NCBI RefSeq assembly: GCF_024460775.1
Contig: NZ_JANFYZ010000005.1
Span: 62,001-126,000 of the forward strand
DNA length: 64,000 bases
Direction: 5' to 3'
Origin: Desulfovibrio desulfuricans
GTDB lineage: Bacteria; Desulfobacterota; Desulfovibrionia; Desulfovibrionales; Desulfovibrionaceae
In this document: positions 35,581 through 49,628 of the stretch, in pieces
Numbering within the stretch: the stretch's first letter is position 1
Layout: every line of letters begins with the position of its first letter
Made by a program: the position numbers and the translations under genes
Notes under the pieces: model-generated
The model's input: only the letters and a program-made list of their open reading frames with translations
The model's database searches: none
Told to the model about the DNA's origin: nothing

Positions 35581-36062
35581 GTCGCGGCAACTTTTGAGGA
35601 GGCTGGAAAAAATGTTCTTTTGTGCGTCCTGCCAGCACGGTTTGTGTGCTCAAACGAGAATAACCGCTCCACCCGGCAATTTTTTTGTCTTGTCATGAAG
35701 TTCCCACTGAGGTAAATTAGTGAACAGAGGCTTTTTTATTTTTCTCTCCCGCTTTTTTTGCTTGCCAAGGACTCGGATTCCTAGTATGCATCCTCTTTCA
35801 ACGATTGGTGCGGGAGGCTCCTTTCTGTTTTTCAATAACTTACTGACCAAGCATATATATTAAAGGTAATGCCCTGATCCCAGCCCTGTTTACCCAGACA
35901 GGGATGGGTTTTTTACGCCTTGCCCGCAGTAAGTTCTTTTTAGCCTTCCCACCAGATTACGCTTTCAGGGTGCAGTGACAGCAAGTTTTTTGCCCGCCGG
36001 CTTAGGCATGCTGATTTGTCTCGCGCAGCCGGGGCGCAACCGCTACCTATCTTGAGGTACCC
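35581..36062 (+). promoter_or_regulatory. rpoB leader region
   Basis: 482 bases without a supported gene. Candidate promoter TTGCCA (35762-35767), 17-base spacer, TATGCA (35785-35790); an AT-rich TATATATT block follows at 35853. Two mutually exclusive hairpins lie at 35884-35912. Ribosomal protein genes rplJ and rplL, the normal upstream neighbours of rpoB, are absent. Confidence 0.45.
35884..35914 (+). terminator. Possible attenuator in the rpoB leader
   Basis: CCCTGT (35884-35889) can pair with ACAGGG (35898-35903), or ACCCA (35892-35896) can pair with TGGGT, which runs directly into six T residues. The two stems overlap, as in terminator/antiterminator switches. Confidence 0.45.
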
Positions 36063-39000
36063 ATGGGCCAGCTCACCAAACAGTTCGGCAAGATCAAGGT
36101 TTCCCTCCCTATCCCACATCTGCTGAATCTGCAGATAGATTCTTACCAGAAATTCCTTCAGGAAGGCGTTTCAGATGCCGACCGCAGCCCAGAGGAAGGG
36201 CTGGAAGGTGTGTTCCACACCGTCTTCCCCATTGAGGATTTCAATAAGACCGCCAGTCTTGAGTTCGTCAGCTATGAAATCGGCGAACCCAAGTACGACC
36301 AGGCCGAGTGCATTTCCAAGGGGCTGACCTACGAGGCACCCATGCGCATCAAGGTGCGCCTGGTTGTCTATGACACCGATGAAGCTTCGGGCAACCGCAC
36401 CATCCGCGACATCAAAGAGCAGGATATCTATTTTGGCACCCTGCCCCTGATGACGGAAAAGGGCACGTTTATCATCAACGGCACCGAGCGCGTCATCGTT
36501 AACCAGTTGCAGCGTTCGCCGGGCATCATCTTTGAGCACGATGGCGGCAAGACTCACACCAGCCGCAAGGTGCTCTATTCCTGCCGCATCATCCCCATGC
36601 GCGGCTCGTGGCTCGACTTTGACTTCGACCACAAGGATATTCTGTACGTCCGCATCGACCGCCGCCGCAAGATGCCTGCCACCATCCTGTTCAAGGCCAT
36701 GGGCATGAGCAAGGAGCAGATTCTTGAATACTTCTACTCGCAGGAGCACTACCGCATTGAGTCGGCCAGCAGCCTGTTCTGGGAAGTGCGCAAGGACCTG
36801 TACCGCAAGGACAACGCCTACGCCGACATCATCGACGCGCAGGGCAATGTCATTGTCAAGGCTGGCAAGCCCATCACCAAGCGCAGCTGGCGTCTGATCT
36901 GCGAAGCGGGCATTGAAGCTATCGAAGTTCGCCCCGACACGCTGGACGCCATGTTCCTGGCTTTGGACGTGGCCGATCCCAAGACCGGCGAAGTGCTGGC
37001 AGAAGCTGCGGACGAAATCACCGCAGGCCTGCTCGACCGCTTCCGCGAAGCGGGCATCACGCGCATTGCCGTGCTGCACACCAAGGGCACGGATACGTCT
37101 TCGTCCATCCGCGACACTCTGGTTCAGGATCGCATTCCCGACCAGCAGAAAGCGCAGGAAGAAATCTACCGTCGTCTGCGTCCGTCTTCTCCGCCTACCC
37201 CAGAAATTGCGGCCAGCTTCTTTGACAACCTGTTCCGCAACGGCGACTACTACGATCTGTCGCCCGTGGGCCGTTACAAACTCAACCAGCGTCTGAACCT
37301 GGATGAGGCTGACGACCTGCGCACGCTGACCGACCACGACATCCTCACCGCCATCAAGGTGCTGGTGCAGTTGAAGGACAGCCACGGCCCCGCCGATGAT
37401 ATCGACCACCTTGGCAACCGCCGCGTGCGTCTGGTGGGCGAACTGGTGGAAAACCAGTACCGCATCGGCCTTGTGCGTATGGAACGCGCCATCAAGGAGC
37501 GCATGAGCCTTCAGGAAATTTCCACGCTCATGCCCCACGACCTTATCAATCCCAAGCCTGTGGCGGCTGTGCTGAAAGAATTCTTCGGCACCTCGCAGCT
37601 TTCGCAGTTCATGGACCAGACCAACTCGCTCTCCGAAGTGACGCACAAGCGCCGCCTTTCGGCCCTGGGCCCCGGCGGTCTTACCCGTGAACGCGCGGGC
37701 TTTGAAGTGCGCGACGTGCACACCTCGCACTATGGCCGCATCTGCCCCATTGAAACGCCTGAAGGCCCGAACATCGGTCTGATCGTTTCACTGACTACCT
37801 TTGCCAAGGTGAACGACTACGGCTTTATCGAAACGCCTTACCGCGTTGTGCGCGATGCCCGCGTGACCGATGAAGTTGTGCACCTCGACGCATCGCGCGA
37901 AGGCGGCCAGGTTGTGGCTCAGGCCAACGCCCGCACCGATGCCGATGGCAACCTGCTTGACGAATACGTTACCGTGCGCGTCAAGGGCGAAGTGGAAATG
38001 AACCCGCGTGAAGAAGTGACCCTGATGGACATTTCGCCCAGCCAGATGGTCTCCATCTCTGCCGCGCTCATTCCCTTCCTGGAACACGACGACGCCAACC
38101 GCGCGCTCATGGGTTCAAACATGCAGCGTCAGGCCGTGCCGCTTCTGCGCGCCGAAAAGCCCCTGGTGGGCACCGGCATGGAAGTGGACGTGGCCCGCGA
38201 CTCCGGCGCGTGCATCGTGGCTCCCGCGCCGGGCAAGGTGGAATATGTGGACGCCGACCGCCTCATCGTTTCGTACGAAGGCGACGTGTTCCCCAAACAG
38301 GGCGGCGTGCGCGCCTATGACCTGCTGAAATTCCACAAGTCCAACCAGAACTCCTGCTTTGGGCAAAAGCCCACCTGCTACCCCGGCATGCCCGTGAAAA
38401 AGGGCCAGATTCTGGCTGACGGCCCCGGTATTGACGAAGGCGAACTGGCCCTCGGCAAAAACCTGGTGGTCGCCTTCATGCCCTGGTGCGGTTACAACTA
38501 CGAAGACTCCATCCTCATTTCCGAGCGCACCGTTCGCGAGGATACCTTTACCTCCATTCATATTGAAGAATTCGAGGTAGTGGCACGCGACACCAAGCTT
38601 GGACCGGAGGAAATCACCCGCGATATTCCCAACGTCAGCGAAGAAATGCTGCGCAACCTGGACGAAAGCGGCATCATCCGCATCGGCGCAGCGGTCAAGC
38701 CCGATGATATCCTTGTGGGCAAAATCACGCCCAAGGGCGAAACCCAGCTTACCCCTGAAGAGAAGCTGCTTCGCGCCATCTTCGGCGAGAAGGCCAGGGA
38801 TGTGAAAAACACCTCCCTCAAGGTTCCCCCGGGAGTGGAAGGCACCATCATTGACGTGAAGGTCTTCAACCGCCGCTCCGGCGAGAAGGACGACCGCACG
38901 CTGGCCATTGAAAGCCACGACACGTCCGTGCTGGACCAGAAGGAATCTGATCACCTTCGCGCTTTGTCCGACCGCACCCGCGTTCAGATTGCCCCGCATG

Positions 39001-40199
39001 TGCTGGGCAAGCAGATCGCCGCCGCAGTGCCGGGCAAGAAAAAGGGCGAAGTGCTGGCCGAAGTGGGCGCAGCCCTGACCGAAGACGTGCTTGAGCAGAT
39101 TCCCGTGAAGAAGCTCGCGGGCCTGTTCAAGAGCAAGGAAGTCAACGACGCCGTGGCCGATGTGCTCAAGTCTTACGACCAGCAGGTTGAATACCTGAAG
39201 GCCATTTACGACTCCAAGCGCGAAAAGGTTACGGAAGGCGATGATCTGCCCCCTGGCGTCATCAAGATGGTCAAGGTGCACATCGCCATCAAGCGTAAGC
39301 TCTCTGTGGGCGATAAAATGGCTGGCCGCCACGGTAACAAGGGTGTTGTTTCCTGCATTCTGCCGGAAGAAGACATGCCCTTCTTTGCCGACGGTCGCCC
39401 CGTGGACATCGTGTTGAACCCCCTGGGCGTGCCTTCACGTATGAACATCGGGCAGATCATGGAAACCCACCTTGGGTGGGGCGCCAAGGAACTGGGCCGG
39501 CAACTGGCCGAACTGGTTGACTCCGGCGCGGCCATGCAGGTTGTGCGCGAAGAACTGAAGGGCGTTTACAATTCGCCTGAAATCAGCGCTCTGGTGGACA
39601 GCATGAGCGATGAGGAATTCAAGGCCTCTGCCCTCAAGCTGCGCAACGGTATTGTTACCAAGACCCCGGTGTTCGACGGCGCGACCGAAGAAGAAATCTG
39701 GGGCTGGATGGACAAGGCTGGTCTTGCCAACGACGGCAAAACCACCCTGTACGACGGCCGCACGGGTGTTCCCTTCAAGAACCGCGTGACCACGGGCGTC
39801 ATGTACATGCTCAAACTGCACCACTTGGTTGACGAAAAAATCCATGCCCGTTCCACTGGCCCCTACTCGCTGGTGACGCAGCAGCCCCTCGGCGGTAAAG
39901 CCCAGTTCGGTGGTCAGCGTCTTGGTGAAATGGAAGTGTGGGCCCTGGAAGCTTACGGCGCGGCCTATCTGCTGCAGGAATTCCTCACGGTCAAGTCGGA
40001 CGACGTGACCGGACGCGTGAAGATGTACGAGAAAATCGTCAAGGGCGACAACTTCCTTGAAGCCGGTCTGCCCGAATCCTTCAACGTGTTGGTGAAGGAA
40101 CTCATGAGCCTTGGCCTCAACGTGACCCTGCATCAGGAAGAAGGCAAGAAAAAGCCCAAACGCGTGGGCTTTATGAGAGAACGCGAGGAAGAGGCGTAA
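36063..40199 (+). CDS. rpoB: RNA polymerase beta subunit
   Basis: 1378 residues, standard for proteobacterial RpoB. The rifampicin region is complete ([30 protein letters not shown]), with Asp, His and Ser at the main resistance positions as in rifampicin-sensitive enzymes. Also present are [18 protein letters not shown] and the C-terminal clamp motif [24 protein letters not shown] precedes ATG 36063. rpoC follows after 118 bases containing a strong hairpin. Confidence 0.98.
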   Translation: MGQLTKQFGKIKVSLPIPHLLNLQIDSYQKFLQEGVSDADRSPEEGLEGVFHTVFPIEDFNKTASLEFVSYEIGEPKYDQAECISKGLTYEAPMRIKVRLVVYDTDEASGNRTIRDIKEQDIYFGTLPLMTEKGTFIINGTERVIVNQLQRSPGIIFEHDGGKTHTSRKVLYSCRIIPMRGSWLDFDFDHKDILYVRIDRRRKMPATILFKAMGMSKEQILEYFYSQEHYRIESASSLFWEVRKDLYRKDNAYADIIDAQGNVIVKAGKPITKRSWRLICEAGIEAIEVRPDTLDAMFLALDVADPKTGEVLAEAADEITAGLLDRFREAGITRIAVLHTKGTDTSSSIRDTLVQDRIPDQQKAQEEIYRRLRPSSPPTPEIAASFFDNLFRNGDYYDLSPVGRYKLNQRLNLDEADDLRTLTDHDILTAIKVLVQLKDSHGPADDIDHLGNRRVRLVGELVENQYRIGLVRMERAIKERMSLQEISTLMPHDLINPKPVAAVLKEFFGTSQLSQFMDQTNSLSEVTHKRRLSALGPGGLTRERAGFEVRDVHTSHYGRICPIETPEGPNIGLIVSLTTFAKVNDYGFIETPYRVVRDARVTDEVVHLDASREGGQVVAQANARTDADGNLLDEYVTVRVKGEVEMNPREEVTLMDISPSQMVSISAALIPFLEHDDANRALMGSNMQRQAVPLLRAEKPLVGTGMEVDVARDSGACIVAPAPGKVEYVDADRLIVSYEGDVFPKQGGVRAYDLLKFHKSNQNSCFGQKPTCYPGMPVKKGQILADGPGIDEGELALGKNLVVAFMPWCGYNYEDSILISERTVREDTFTSIHIEEFEVVARDTKLGPEEITRDIPNVSEEMLRNLDESGIIRIGAAVKPDDILVGKITPKGETQLTPEEKLLRAIFGEKARDVKNTSLKVPPGVEGTIIDVKVFNRRSGEKDDRTLAIESHDTSVLDQKESDHLRALSDRTRVQIAPHVLGKQIAAAVPGKKKGEVLAEVGAALTEDVLEQIPVKKLAGLFKSKEVNDAVADVLKSYDQQVEYLKAIYDSKREKVTEGDDLPPGVIKMVKVHIAIKRKLSVGDKMAGRHGNKGVVSCILPEEDMPFFADGRPVDIVLNPLGVPSRMNIGQIMETHLGWGAKELGRQLAELVDSGAAMQVVREELKGVYNSPEISALVDSMSDEEFKASALKLRNGIVTKTPVFDGATEEEIWGWMDKAGLANDGKTTLYDGRTGVPFKNRVTTGVMYMLKLHHLVDEKIHARSTGPYSLVTQQPLGGKAQFGGQRLGEMEVWALEAYGAAYLLQEFLTVKSDDVTGRVKMYEKIVKGDNFLEAGLPESFNVLVKELMSLGLNVTLHQEEGKKKPKRVGFMREREEEA

Positions 40200-40231
40200 C
40201 AGCCCCTTTCTGCGGCCCCGGAAACGCGTTG

Positions 40232-40268
40232 CGTTGGCCGTGAGCGGTTTTGCCTCTCACGGCCAACG
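40232..40268 (+). other. Hairpin between rpoB and rpoC
   Basis: A perfect 13-bp stem CGTTGGCCGTGAG/CTCACGGCCAACG with an 11-base loop. No T run follows, so it is not a standard terminator; a processing or stability element is more likely. Confidence 0.65.
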
Positions 40269-40317
40269 ACAGCATGGCTAACGATTTCAACGAGCTTTTT
40301 ACAAAGCAAGGTATACT

Positions 40318-44487
<4,170 letters not shown>

Positions 44488-45317
44488 GCAGACAGAATAA
44501 ACCGGGCCACGGCCTGGAGACTCTGACAGCCCCCTTCGGAAGTTCGCTTCCGAAGGGGGCTTTACGTTGGCGCGCATAGAGCCAGCGGCGCATCCACTCC
44601 CAAGCTCTGGCTTGTCCCCAATATGCAACCTCTACGGAGGCAGGCTCACCCACGGCATGTCGCGTCTCAGCAAGCTTCACTATTCACAAAACCCTGCCGC
44701 CACTTGTCGCCTCCCGCCTTGGGCACCTCCGCATCAGCCAGAGCCTCCTCACGCCCCACACTGCCCCCTAGAACCGTCCAATCAGGTTCACAGGAAGCAC
44801 AATCCATATTGAGCGCCACGAATAAGCCGACCCCCTTTACGCAGCCGCAAGTTCCCCACAGTTATGCATTGTGCAGGTTATCAAGAGGCTAACTGGTCAT
44901 TTGCGTTGCGGTTCTTTGGAGATTGTACACACAAACACCATTACTTATATAAACAATAAGCAATCATTTAACTACGTTTATACGCCAATCATATGCACTT
45001 TTTCATAAAAATATTTTTTAAAACATTAACTGTATTATTTTACTATGCTATACCTGTGTTTATTACAATATCAATACATTAGCTTTTGCGCCGATTGTGC
45101 AATTTTTCTCATTCAAGATAGATTGTTAATCCTTTCAATGCTTGAGCTTAACTTGAAGTTTTTTGCATAAAAAAATCCATACCTCGTTGACACAGTATGT
45201 TTAATATGAGAATAGTTTTGTACGGATTAATTACATCAAGTTTTTTATTAATTAATTGCTCTTTTTAACCGCCTCATATAAACTGGGGCGCGACTGCGGA
45301 AGACGCAGGGGGTTGTT
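44488..45317. other. Long intergenic region, right part strongly AT-rich
   Basis: 830 bases between rpoC and the cytochrome operon. The rpoC terminator lies at 44529-44564. 44570-44880 has ordinary composition and no convincing gene or known ncRNA. 44930-45270 is very AT-rich. A possible promoter there is TTGACA (45187-45192), 18-base spacer, AATAGT (45211-45216). Confidence 0.45.
44529..44564 (+). terminator. rpoBC terminator
   Basis: GCCCCCTTCGGAAG pairs perfectly with CTTCCGAAGGGGGC around the tetraloop TTCG, followed by TTT. It ends the rpoBC transcript. Confidence 0.85.
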
Positions 45318-45602
45318 ATGTCAGCTTTGTCAGAACGCGATTATCTGGCCGATGAAATTTGCGAACTGTTCACCAAGCTCACAGGCGATGCGTATGCCGA
45401 AGACATGGCACGTGCGCGCAAGCTGGCCGAAGGGGGAAACCCTCACGATCACTGGCTGCACACCACCAGGCTTGACTACGAATCGCGCCTCTTCATGTAC
45501 ATGGCGGCGGCTTTTGCCATGCGCTGCATGAAGGGCGAACCCTACAAGTGCGCCGTCTTCATGCGCAGCGCGGCCGAGGCCCTTAGCCAGCCCCAGGACT
45601 AG
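45318..45602 (+). CDS. Small hypothetical protein ahead of the cytochrome module
   Basis: 94 residues from ATG 45318 behind an AGGGGG site. Mostly helical and acidic in its first half, with no signal peptide, membrane segment or heme motif; a pair of cysteines occurs (CMKGEPYKC). I recognise no family. It is the first gene after the AT-rich region and is followed, after two hairpins, by the triheme cytochrome gene, so it may be part of the same transcript. Confidence 0.65.
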   Translation: MSALSERDYLADEICELFTKLTGDAYAEDMARARKLAEGGNPHDHWLHTTRLDYESRLFMYMAAAFAMRCMKGEPYKCAVFMRSAAEALSQPQD

Positions 45603-45617
45603 GCGAATGTCGACAAC

Positions 45618-45670
45618 GGGAAATCCCGACGCATGTGCGCGGGATTTCCCCAATTGTGCCCGGCACAATT
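45618..45670. terminator. Two adjacent hairpins before the cytochrome gene
   Basis: GGGAAATCCC/GGGATTTCCC (45618-45650) is followed immediately by the near-palindrome AATTGTGCC-C-GGCACAATT (45652-45670). Neither has a T run, so they may be partial terminators, processing sites or protein-binding dyads. Confidence 0.5.
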
Positions 45671-45719
45671 CAGGCCGGGGAAACACCATCTGGATTTTGT
45701 CAGGAAGCAAGGATCCATC

Positions 45720-46127
45720 ATGCGGGAAAAACTTATCAGATTCAGAACCACTCTCCCCTGCCTGTTATTATTGATCTGTGGCCTGGCGGCTTTGCCCGGC
45801 GCGGCGTGTGGCAACGAGCTTGTGCCCGTTACCACGCCAGCCGTGAGCAAGCCAGAGATGCCCAAGGTCTTTTTTCCCCATGACAAGCATGTGGACGCAG
45901 TGGAGGCCATGAACGGCGACTGTTCAACCTGCCACAACATGACAGATGCAGGCATGTCTGAAACCCTCAAGGACGTAACATCGGTTCCGGCGAAAAAGCA
46001 GGTTGCTTACATGCACACCGCCTGCACCGATTGCCACGTCAAAGCTGGCAAGGGCCCGCGTCTTGTGGACTGCCGAGTCTGCCACAGCGAACGCACCGCA
46101 TCTGAGTTTGCCGGCAAGAAGAAATAG
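45720..46127 (+). CDS. Triheme c3-family periplasmic cytochrome
   Basis: 135 residues from ATG 45720 (AAGGATCC ahead). A signal peptide (LPCLLLLICGLAALPGAACG) leads to a class III cytochrome fold with the bis-His opening VFFPHDKH and three CxxCH sites: CSTCH, CTDCH and CRVCH. Four hemes are usual in cytochrome c3; the second site is missing here, so this is a triheme form. It probably brings electrons from periplasmic hydrogenase or formate dehydrogenase to the membrane proteins encoded next. Confidence 0.85.
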   Translation: MREKLIRFRTTLPCLLLLICGLAALPGAACGNELVPVTTPAVSKPEMPKVFFPHDKHVDAVEAMNGDCSTCHNMTDAGMSETLKDVTSVPAKKQVAYMHTACTDCHVKAGKGPRLVDCRVCHSERTASEFAGKKK

Positions 46128-46174
46128 CCAGTAGGCTCAAGGTACACCGAAGAATACGTTAGGAGGCAGATCAG

Positions 46175-46855
46175 ATGCTGGATTTCATTACCGGACCACT
46201 TTTCATTATTTCAATTGCCGTATTTGTCGTCGGCCTGCTTGTACGCGCAGTATTGTACGTGCGCGGTCTGGATGCACGCCTTGAGCGCGTGGCATACAGC
46301 TATCATACCGAGCGCTCCATCCCCGGCGCGCTTGCTTCCATTTTCAAATGGCTTATCCCTGGCGGCACCAGCGGCTGGCGCGCCCAGCCGGTTGCCACCA
46401 TTCTTTTCTTTCTTTTGCATTTCGGCGCTGTGCTTATACCGCTGTTTCTTCTTGGGCACACGGTTCTGCTTGAAACCTATGTGGGCATAAGCCTGCCGTC
46501 GCTCCCTGGCGGCGTTGCCGATGTGCTTGCCATCATGGCTCTTTCCGGCATTGTTCTGCTTGCCTTGCGGCGTCTTTCCTCACCGGCGCTCAGGCAGCTC
46601 AACAGCGGCCAGGATTGGCTTATTCTGCTTTTGACCTTTCTGCCCTTTGCCACGGGTCTTATGGCGCGCCTTGACGGCGGCGCCTATCAGACGTGGATGA
46701 TAGCCCATGTGCTCAGCGGCGAACTGTTTCTTCTGCTGGCCCCCTTCACCAAGCTTTCGCACATTGTCCTCTTCTTTATGTCCCGTGCGCAGATCGGCAT
46801 GGACTTTGCCATTAAAAGAGGCGGCGCAACGCGCGGCGGCGCTTTCCCCTGGTAA
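46175..46855 (+). CDS. HmcE/TmcC-like membrane cytochrome b subunit
   Basis: 226 residues, the length I recall for HmcE, with five or six membrane helices. Histidines suited to bind two b-type hemes lie in FFLLHFGAVL, LLGHTVL, MIAHVLSGEL and KLSHIVLF. AGGAGG precedes ATG 46175. It belongs to the NarI-like family used in Hmc, Tmc and Dsr complexes to move electrons between menaquinone, periplasmic cytochrome and a cytoplasmic HdrD-like subunit. Its partner is the next gene, 42 bases away. Confidence 0.85.
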   Translation: MLDFITGPLFIISIAVFVVGLLVRAVLYVRGLDARLERVAYSYHTERSIPGALASIFKWLIPGGTSGWRAQPVATILFFLLHFGAVLIPLFLLGHTVLLETYVGISLPSLPGGVADVLAIMALSGIVLLALRRLSSPALRQLNSGQDWLILLLTFLPFATGLMARLDGGAYQTWMIAHVLSGELFLLLAPFTKLSHIVLFFMSRAQIGMDFAIKRGGATRGGAFPW

Positions 46856-46897
46856 TCGGGGCAAACGAATTATCTTTTCGCCTGAAAGGAGCGAACC

Positions 46898-48283
46898 ATG
46901 TCCGAATTGCTGTGCACCCCAACCCCCGTCACCACCAAGGAAGGCATCCTTGATCTGCTGAAGGACAAGGGCGGGGCGCAATATTATGCCCAGATGAAGG
47001 AAATGAAGGTCGATCAGGAAGCCCTGGCCCGCGACCTTGAGCAAACCTGCAAATCGCGCACCCGCACATGGCTCAGCGTCTGCGCGCACTGCGCCATGTG
47101 CGCGGACAGCTGCTTTTTCTACCGCACCAACAACAACGATCCCACGCAGATTCCCTCGTACAAGATTCAGGCTACGCTGGGCGAGCTGCTGCGCCGCAAA
47201 GGCAAGGTTGACGCCGAGTTCATGATCAAGTGCATGGACGCGGCCTGGGGCAAGTGCACCTGCTGCAACCGTTGCGCCGTTTACTGCCCGCACGGCATTG
47301 ATACAGGCGTTATGTTCAGCTATTTGCGCGGCATCCTCTTCAAGCACGGCTTCATCCCGTGGGAAATGAAAATCGGCTCCGGCATGCACCGCGTTTACGG
47401 GGCGCAGATGGACGTGACCGAAGAAGACTGGGTTGAAACCTGCGAATGGATGGTCGAAGAACAACAGGATGAATGGCCCGATCTGGAAATTCCTGTTGAA
47501 AAAGAAAACGCGGACGTCATGTACATTCTTAACGCCCGCGAAGTAAAGCACTATCCTGAAGACATAGCTCAGGCCGCCATTCTCTTTCACGTGACGGACA
47601 CCAACTGGACAGTGCCGCGCGAAGGCTGGGAGAACACCTCTCTCACCATGTTCGCTGGCGACTGGGAAGGCTGCGCGCAGAACGTCAAACGTATCTACGC
47701 CGCCATTGAGCGCATCAAGCCCAAGGTGGTTGTGGGCACGGAATGCGGCCACGCCCACCGCGCCACAGTTGTTGAAGGCCCCTACTGGGCCGGACGCGAA
47801 AGCGGTGATCCGCCGGTGCGCTTCATGCACTATGTGGAATGGATTGCAGAGATGCTGCGCACAGGCAAGATCAAGATTGATCCTGCCAAAAAGCTCAAGA
47901 TGCCCTGCACCCTTCAGGATTCGTGCAACTATGTGCGCAGCCACGGGCTTGGCAAGGCCACCCGCGAAATCATGAGCTACATTGCAGAAGATTTTCGCGA
48001 AATGGACCCCAAGGGCGACCACAACTTCTGCTGCGGTGGCGGCGGCGGCCTTAACGGCATCGGCCTGTACCGCAAAGAGCGCAACGTGGGCCTGAAAAAC
48101 AAGCTGGACCAGATAAAGGCAACCGGCGCGGAACTGGTCATAAGCCCCTGCCATAACTGCTGGGACGCCATCCGCGACATGATGGAAGTATACGAGGAAC
48201 ACAACATCAAGTGGTCGTTCCTCAAGCCGCTGCTGGTTGATATGATGATCATTCCGGATCACATCAACCACAACGAAGTATAA
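46898..48283 (+). CDS. HmcF/TmcB-like HdrD-type iron-sulfur protein
   Basis: 461 residues, as in HmcF. Two 4Fe-4S sites ([14 protein letters not shown] and [14 protein letters not shown]) precede the HdrD-type CCG region (ECGHAHRA; then [21 protein letters not shown] and SPCHNC), which binds the special noncubane-type cluster in heterodisulfide reductases. It lies on the cytoplasmic face and should exchange electrons with the membrane subunit. Other hmc genes (the 16-heme HmcA, HmcB, C and D) are missing, so this is a reduced complex. Regulators of the Rrf1/Rrf2 type follow convergently. Confidence 0.85.
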   Translation: MSELLCTPTPVTTKEGILDLLKDKGGAQYYAQMKEMKVDQEALARDLEQTCKSRTRTWLSVCAHCAMCADSCFFYRTNNNDPTQIPSYKIQATLGELLRRKGKVDAEFMIKCMDAAWGKCTCCNRCAVYCPHGIDTGVMFSYLRGILFKHGFIPWEMKIGSGMHRVYGAQMDVTEEDWVETCEWMVEEQQDEWPDLEIPVEKENADVMYILNAREVKHYPEDIAQAAILFHVTDTNWTVPREGWENTSLTMFAGDWEGCAQNVKRIYAAIERIKPKVVVGTECGHAHRATVVEGPYWAGRESGDPPVRFMHYVEWIAEMLRTGKIKIDPAKKLKMPCTLQDSCNYVRSHGLGKATREIMSYIAEDFREMDPKGDHNFCCGGGGGLNGIGLYRKERNVGLKNKLDQIKATGAELVISPCHNCWDAIRDMMEVYEEHNIKWSFLKPLLVDMMIIPDHINHNEV

Positions 48284-48289
48284 AAAGAT

Positions 48290-48314
48290 GGGCCGTCTGT
48301 GTGGCAGACGGCCC
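48290..48314 (+). terminator. Hairpin after the HdrD-like gene
   Basis: GGGCCGTCTG/CAGACGGCCC with loop TGTGG, seven bases after the stop. There is no T run, so termination would need Rho or the hairpin acts on stability. Confidence 0.5.
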
Positions 48315-48411
48315 AACAAAGCAAGGGTTCCAAGGGACCTGAAAAAACTCGCCGTCTGCCGCGCCAGCATTTGTCCTTTTGCCTGACGCGTATAACGGAG
48401 CGAACCACAGC

Positions 48412-48448
48412 CCTGACGGTCGGGTACTATCCCAGCCCGACCGTCAGG
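48412..48448 (-). terminator. Hairpin after the response regulator gene
   Basis: CCTGACGGTCGGG pairs perfectly with CCCGACCGTCAGG across 11 bases, 21 bases beyond the minus-strand stop of the response regulator. Confidence 0.55.
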
Positions 48449-48469
48449 CGAGTATCAAAAACAAGAGCG

Positions 48470-48823
48470 CTATGCCATTGCGGCGCTGACGGTAGAAAGC
48501 AGCGCTTCGCTCGAACAGTTTTTTGAAAGAACAGGAATCCCCGTTCCAAAGCACACAGGCCGGGGCCCAACAGATGTGCACACCACCGCCGGGAGCGACC
48601 TGGTGCTCGCATTGCGGCGCAAACGACTGTACATGATGGTGCCGGACGTTCCCTCCAGCTCCACATCAAAAACAACGCAGTCGGGCCTGTCGCTGGCAAT
48701 CTTGGCCAGGCTTTCAGCACAGGTGCTGGCGGTGCTTACCCGGTAATTACACTGCTGAAGGGTTTGGGACAGTCTGCTTTGGCTTTCGGCATCGCTGTCT
48801 ACCAAGAGAATATGCTTTTGCAT
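48470..48823 (-). CDS. rrf1: Single-domain response regulator, Rrf1-like
   Basis: 117 residues from ATG 48823 behind GGAGG. A lone receiver domain: acidic pair in LLVDSDAES, phosphoacceptor Asp in CVVFDVELEG, Thr in VVCTSVG and the lysine in VLSKNCSSE. No output domain, so it must act by protein contact. In Desulfovibrio vulgaris, rrf1 and rrf2 follow hmcF; here they occur together next to HmcE/HmcF-like genes but on the opposite strand. Its start lies inside the rrf2-like gene (77-base overlap). Confidence 0.75.
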   Translation of the reverse strand: MQKHILLVDSDAESQSRLSQTLQQCNYRVSTASTCAESLAKIASDRPDCVVFDVELEGTSGTIMYSRLRRNASTRSLPAVVCTSVGPRPVCFGTGIPVLSKNCSSEALLSTVSAAMA

Positions 48824-49295
48824 TGGTGCCTCCGAAGTCGGTCTCCGGCAGAAGCGGAGAAGAGGGTTGCGCCACCCTGCGGCGGGTGGCTTGCCGCGGC
48901 GCTGAAGCACTACTCTGTCGAACGGAACTAAGAGTCACAGCTTCGAGCGAACTGTTCATGGAACGGGCGACCATATCCCAGGCGTCCAGCGCAGTTTTGC
49001 CCCTGGGGGCAACATTGCTCACACCGGGCAGGGAAATGCCGCCTTCAACTGCAATAATTATGTCGGCCAGCGTTATCTCATCAGGAGTGCGCGCCAGCAT
49101 GTGGCCTCCGGCAATGCCACGAACGCTTTTGACAATGCCCTCTGACTGAAGCAGCCGCATGATTTTTTGAACAAACTTTTCAGATATGCCTGTGCAGACC
49201 GCAAGCTCGGACGCAGAGGCAGGAATGTCGTCATCTTGTTCAGAAAGGCACAATAACAAGTGCAAAGCATGGCAGGCCATTGTCGAAATACGCAT
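48747..49295 (-). CDS. rrf2: Rrf2 family regulator lacking the cluster cysteines
   Basis: 182 residues from ATG 49295, with AAGGA six bases ahead. The Rrf2 winged helix is clear (RISTMACHALHLLLCLSEQ, GISEKFVQKIMRLLQSEGIV, SVRGIAGGHMLAR). The three-cysteine loop that binds an Fe-S cluster in IscR or NsrR is missing (EGGISLPGVSNVAPRGK instead), so it senses something else or needs a partner. The C-terminal 35 residues are an unusual Ser/Arg-rich tail that runs into the next gene. It may repress the hmc-like operon, as proposed for D. vulgaris Rrf2. Confidence 0.85.
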   Translation of the reverse strand: MRISTMACHALHLLLCLSEQDDDIPASASELAVCTGISEKFVQKIMRLLQSEGIVKSVRGIAGGHMLARTPDEITLADIIIAVEGGISLPGVSNVAPRGKTALDAWDMVARSMNSSLEAVTLSSVRQSSASAPRQATRRRVAQPSSPLLPETDFGGTNAKAYSLGRQRCRKPKQTVPNPSAV

Positions 49296-49628
49296 AGTCA
49301 TTCCTTATTTTGCAGGAGACAATAATTATCTCTAAACCGTATCTGTCTAATTTAGACTGTTCTACTCAACTTTTTAGCGCACCATAATAACGGCGTCAAG
49401 CGGGTGCGGGCGTGCCAAAATGAGCGCCAATGCCCAGATTTCGTCATGCTTTCAATGATGTGAATAGTTTCGCAACCTTTTGGCGAAGAAAAAAAAATAC
49501 TGCCCATAGCAAATATAATGTGTTAGATTTGTGCGTCATTAGTCATAGCTAGCCGCAGCATCGGCGTAGAGACGCCGGCAGTCATGGCAGATGGAACCTA
49601 TTCAATCTGCACACAAGAGGGACCCGCA
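49296..49628. promoter_or_regulatory. AT-rich divergent region between two Rrf2 genes
   Basis: It separates two divergent Rrf2 regulators. GTCTAA-T-TTAGAC (49345-49357) is a perfect 13-base palindrome about 50 bases upstream of the minus-strand gene and a good operator candidate for either regulator. TTAGATTTGTG at 49523 is a loose half match. The frame of the plus-strand gene opens at 49584, but its ribosome site supports 49629. Confidence 0.5.

Noticed and set aside
35650-35850. A 66-codon minus-strand frame in the rpoB leader
   Set aside because: Lys/Arg/Pro-rich translation without homology or ribosome site; it overlaps promoter candidates.
36171-37730. A 519-codon antisense frame in rpoB, and similar ones in hynA (18055-19962), the YeiH-type gene (21843-23246), livJ (55804-57273) and RNase J (61796-62998)
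   Set aside because: All are shadows of strongly biased genes; composition is low-complexity and His/Gln/Gly-rich, with no family matches.
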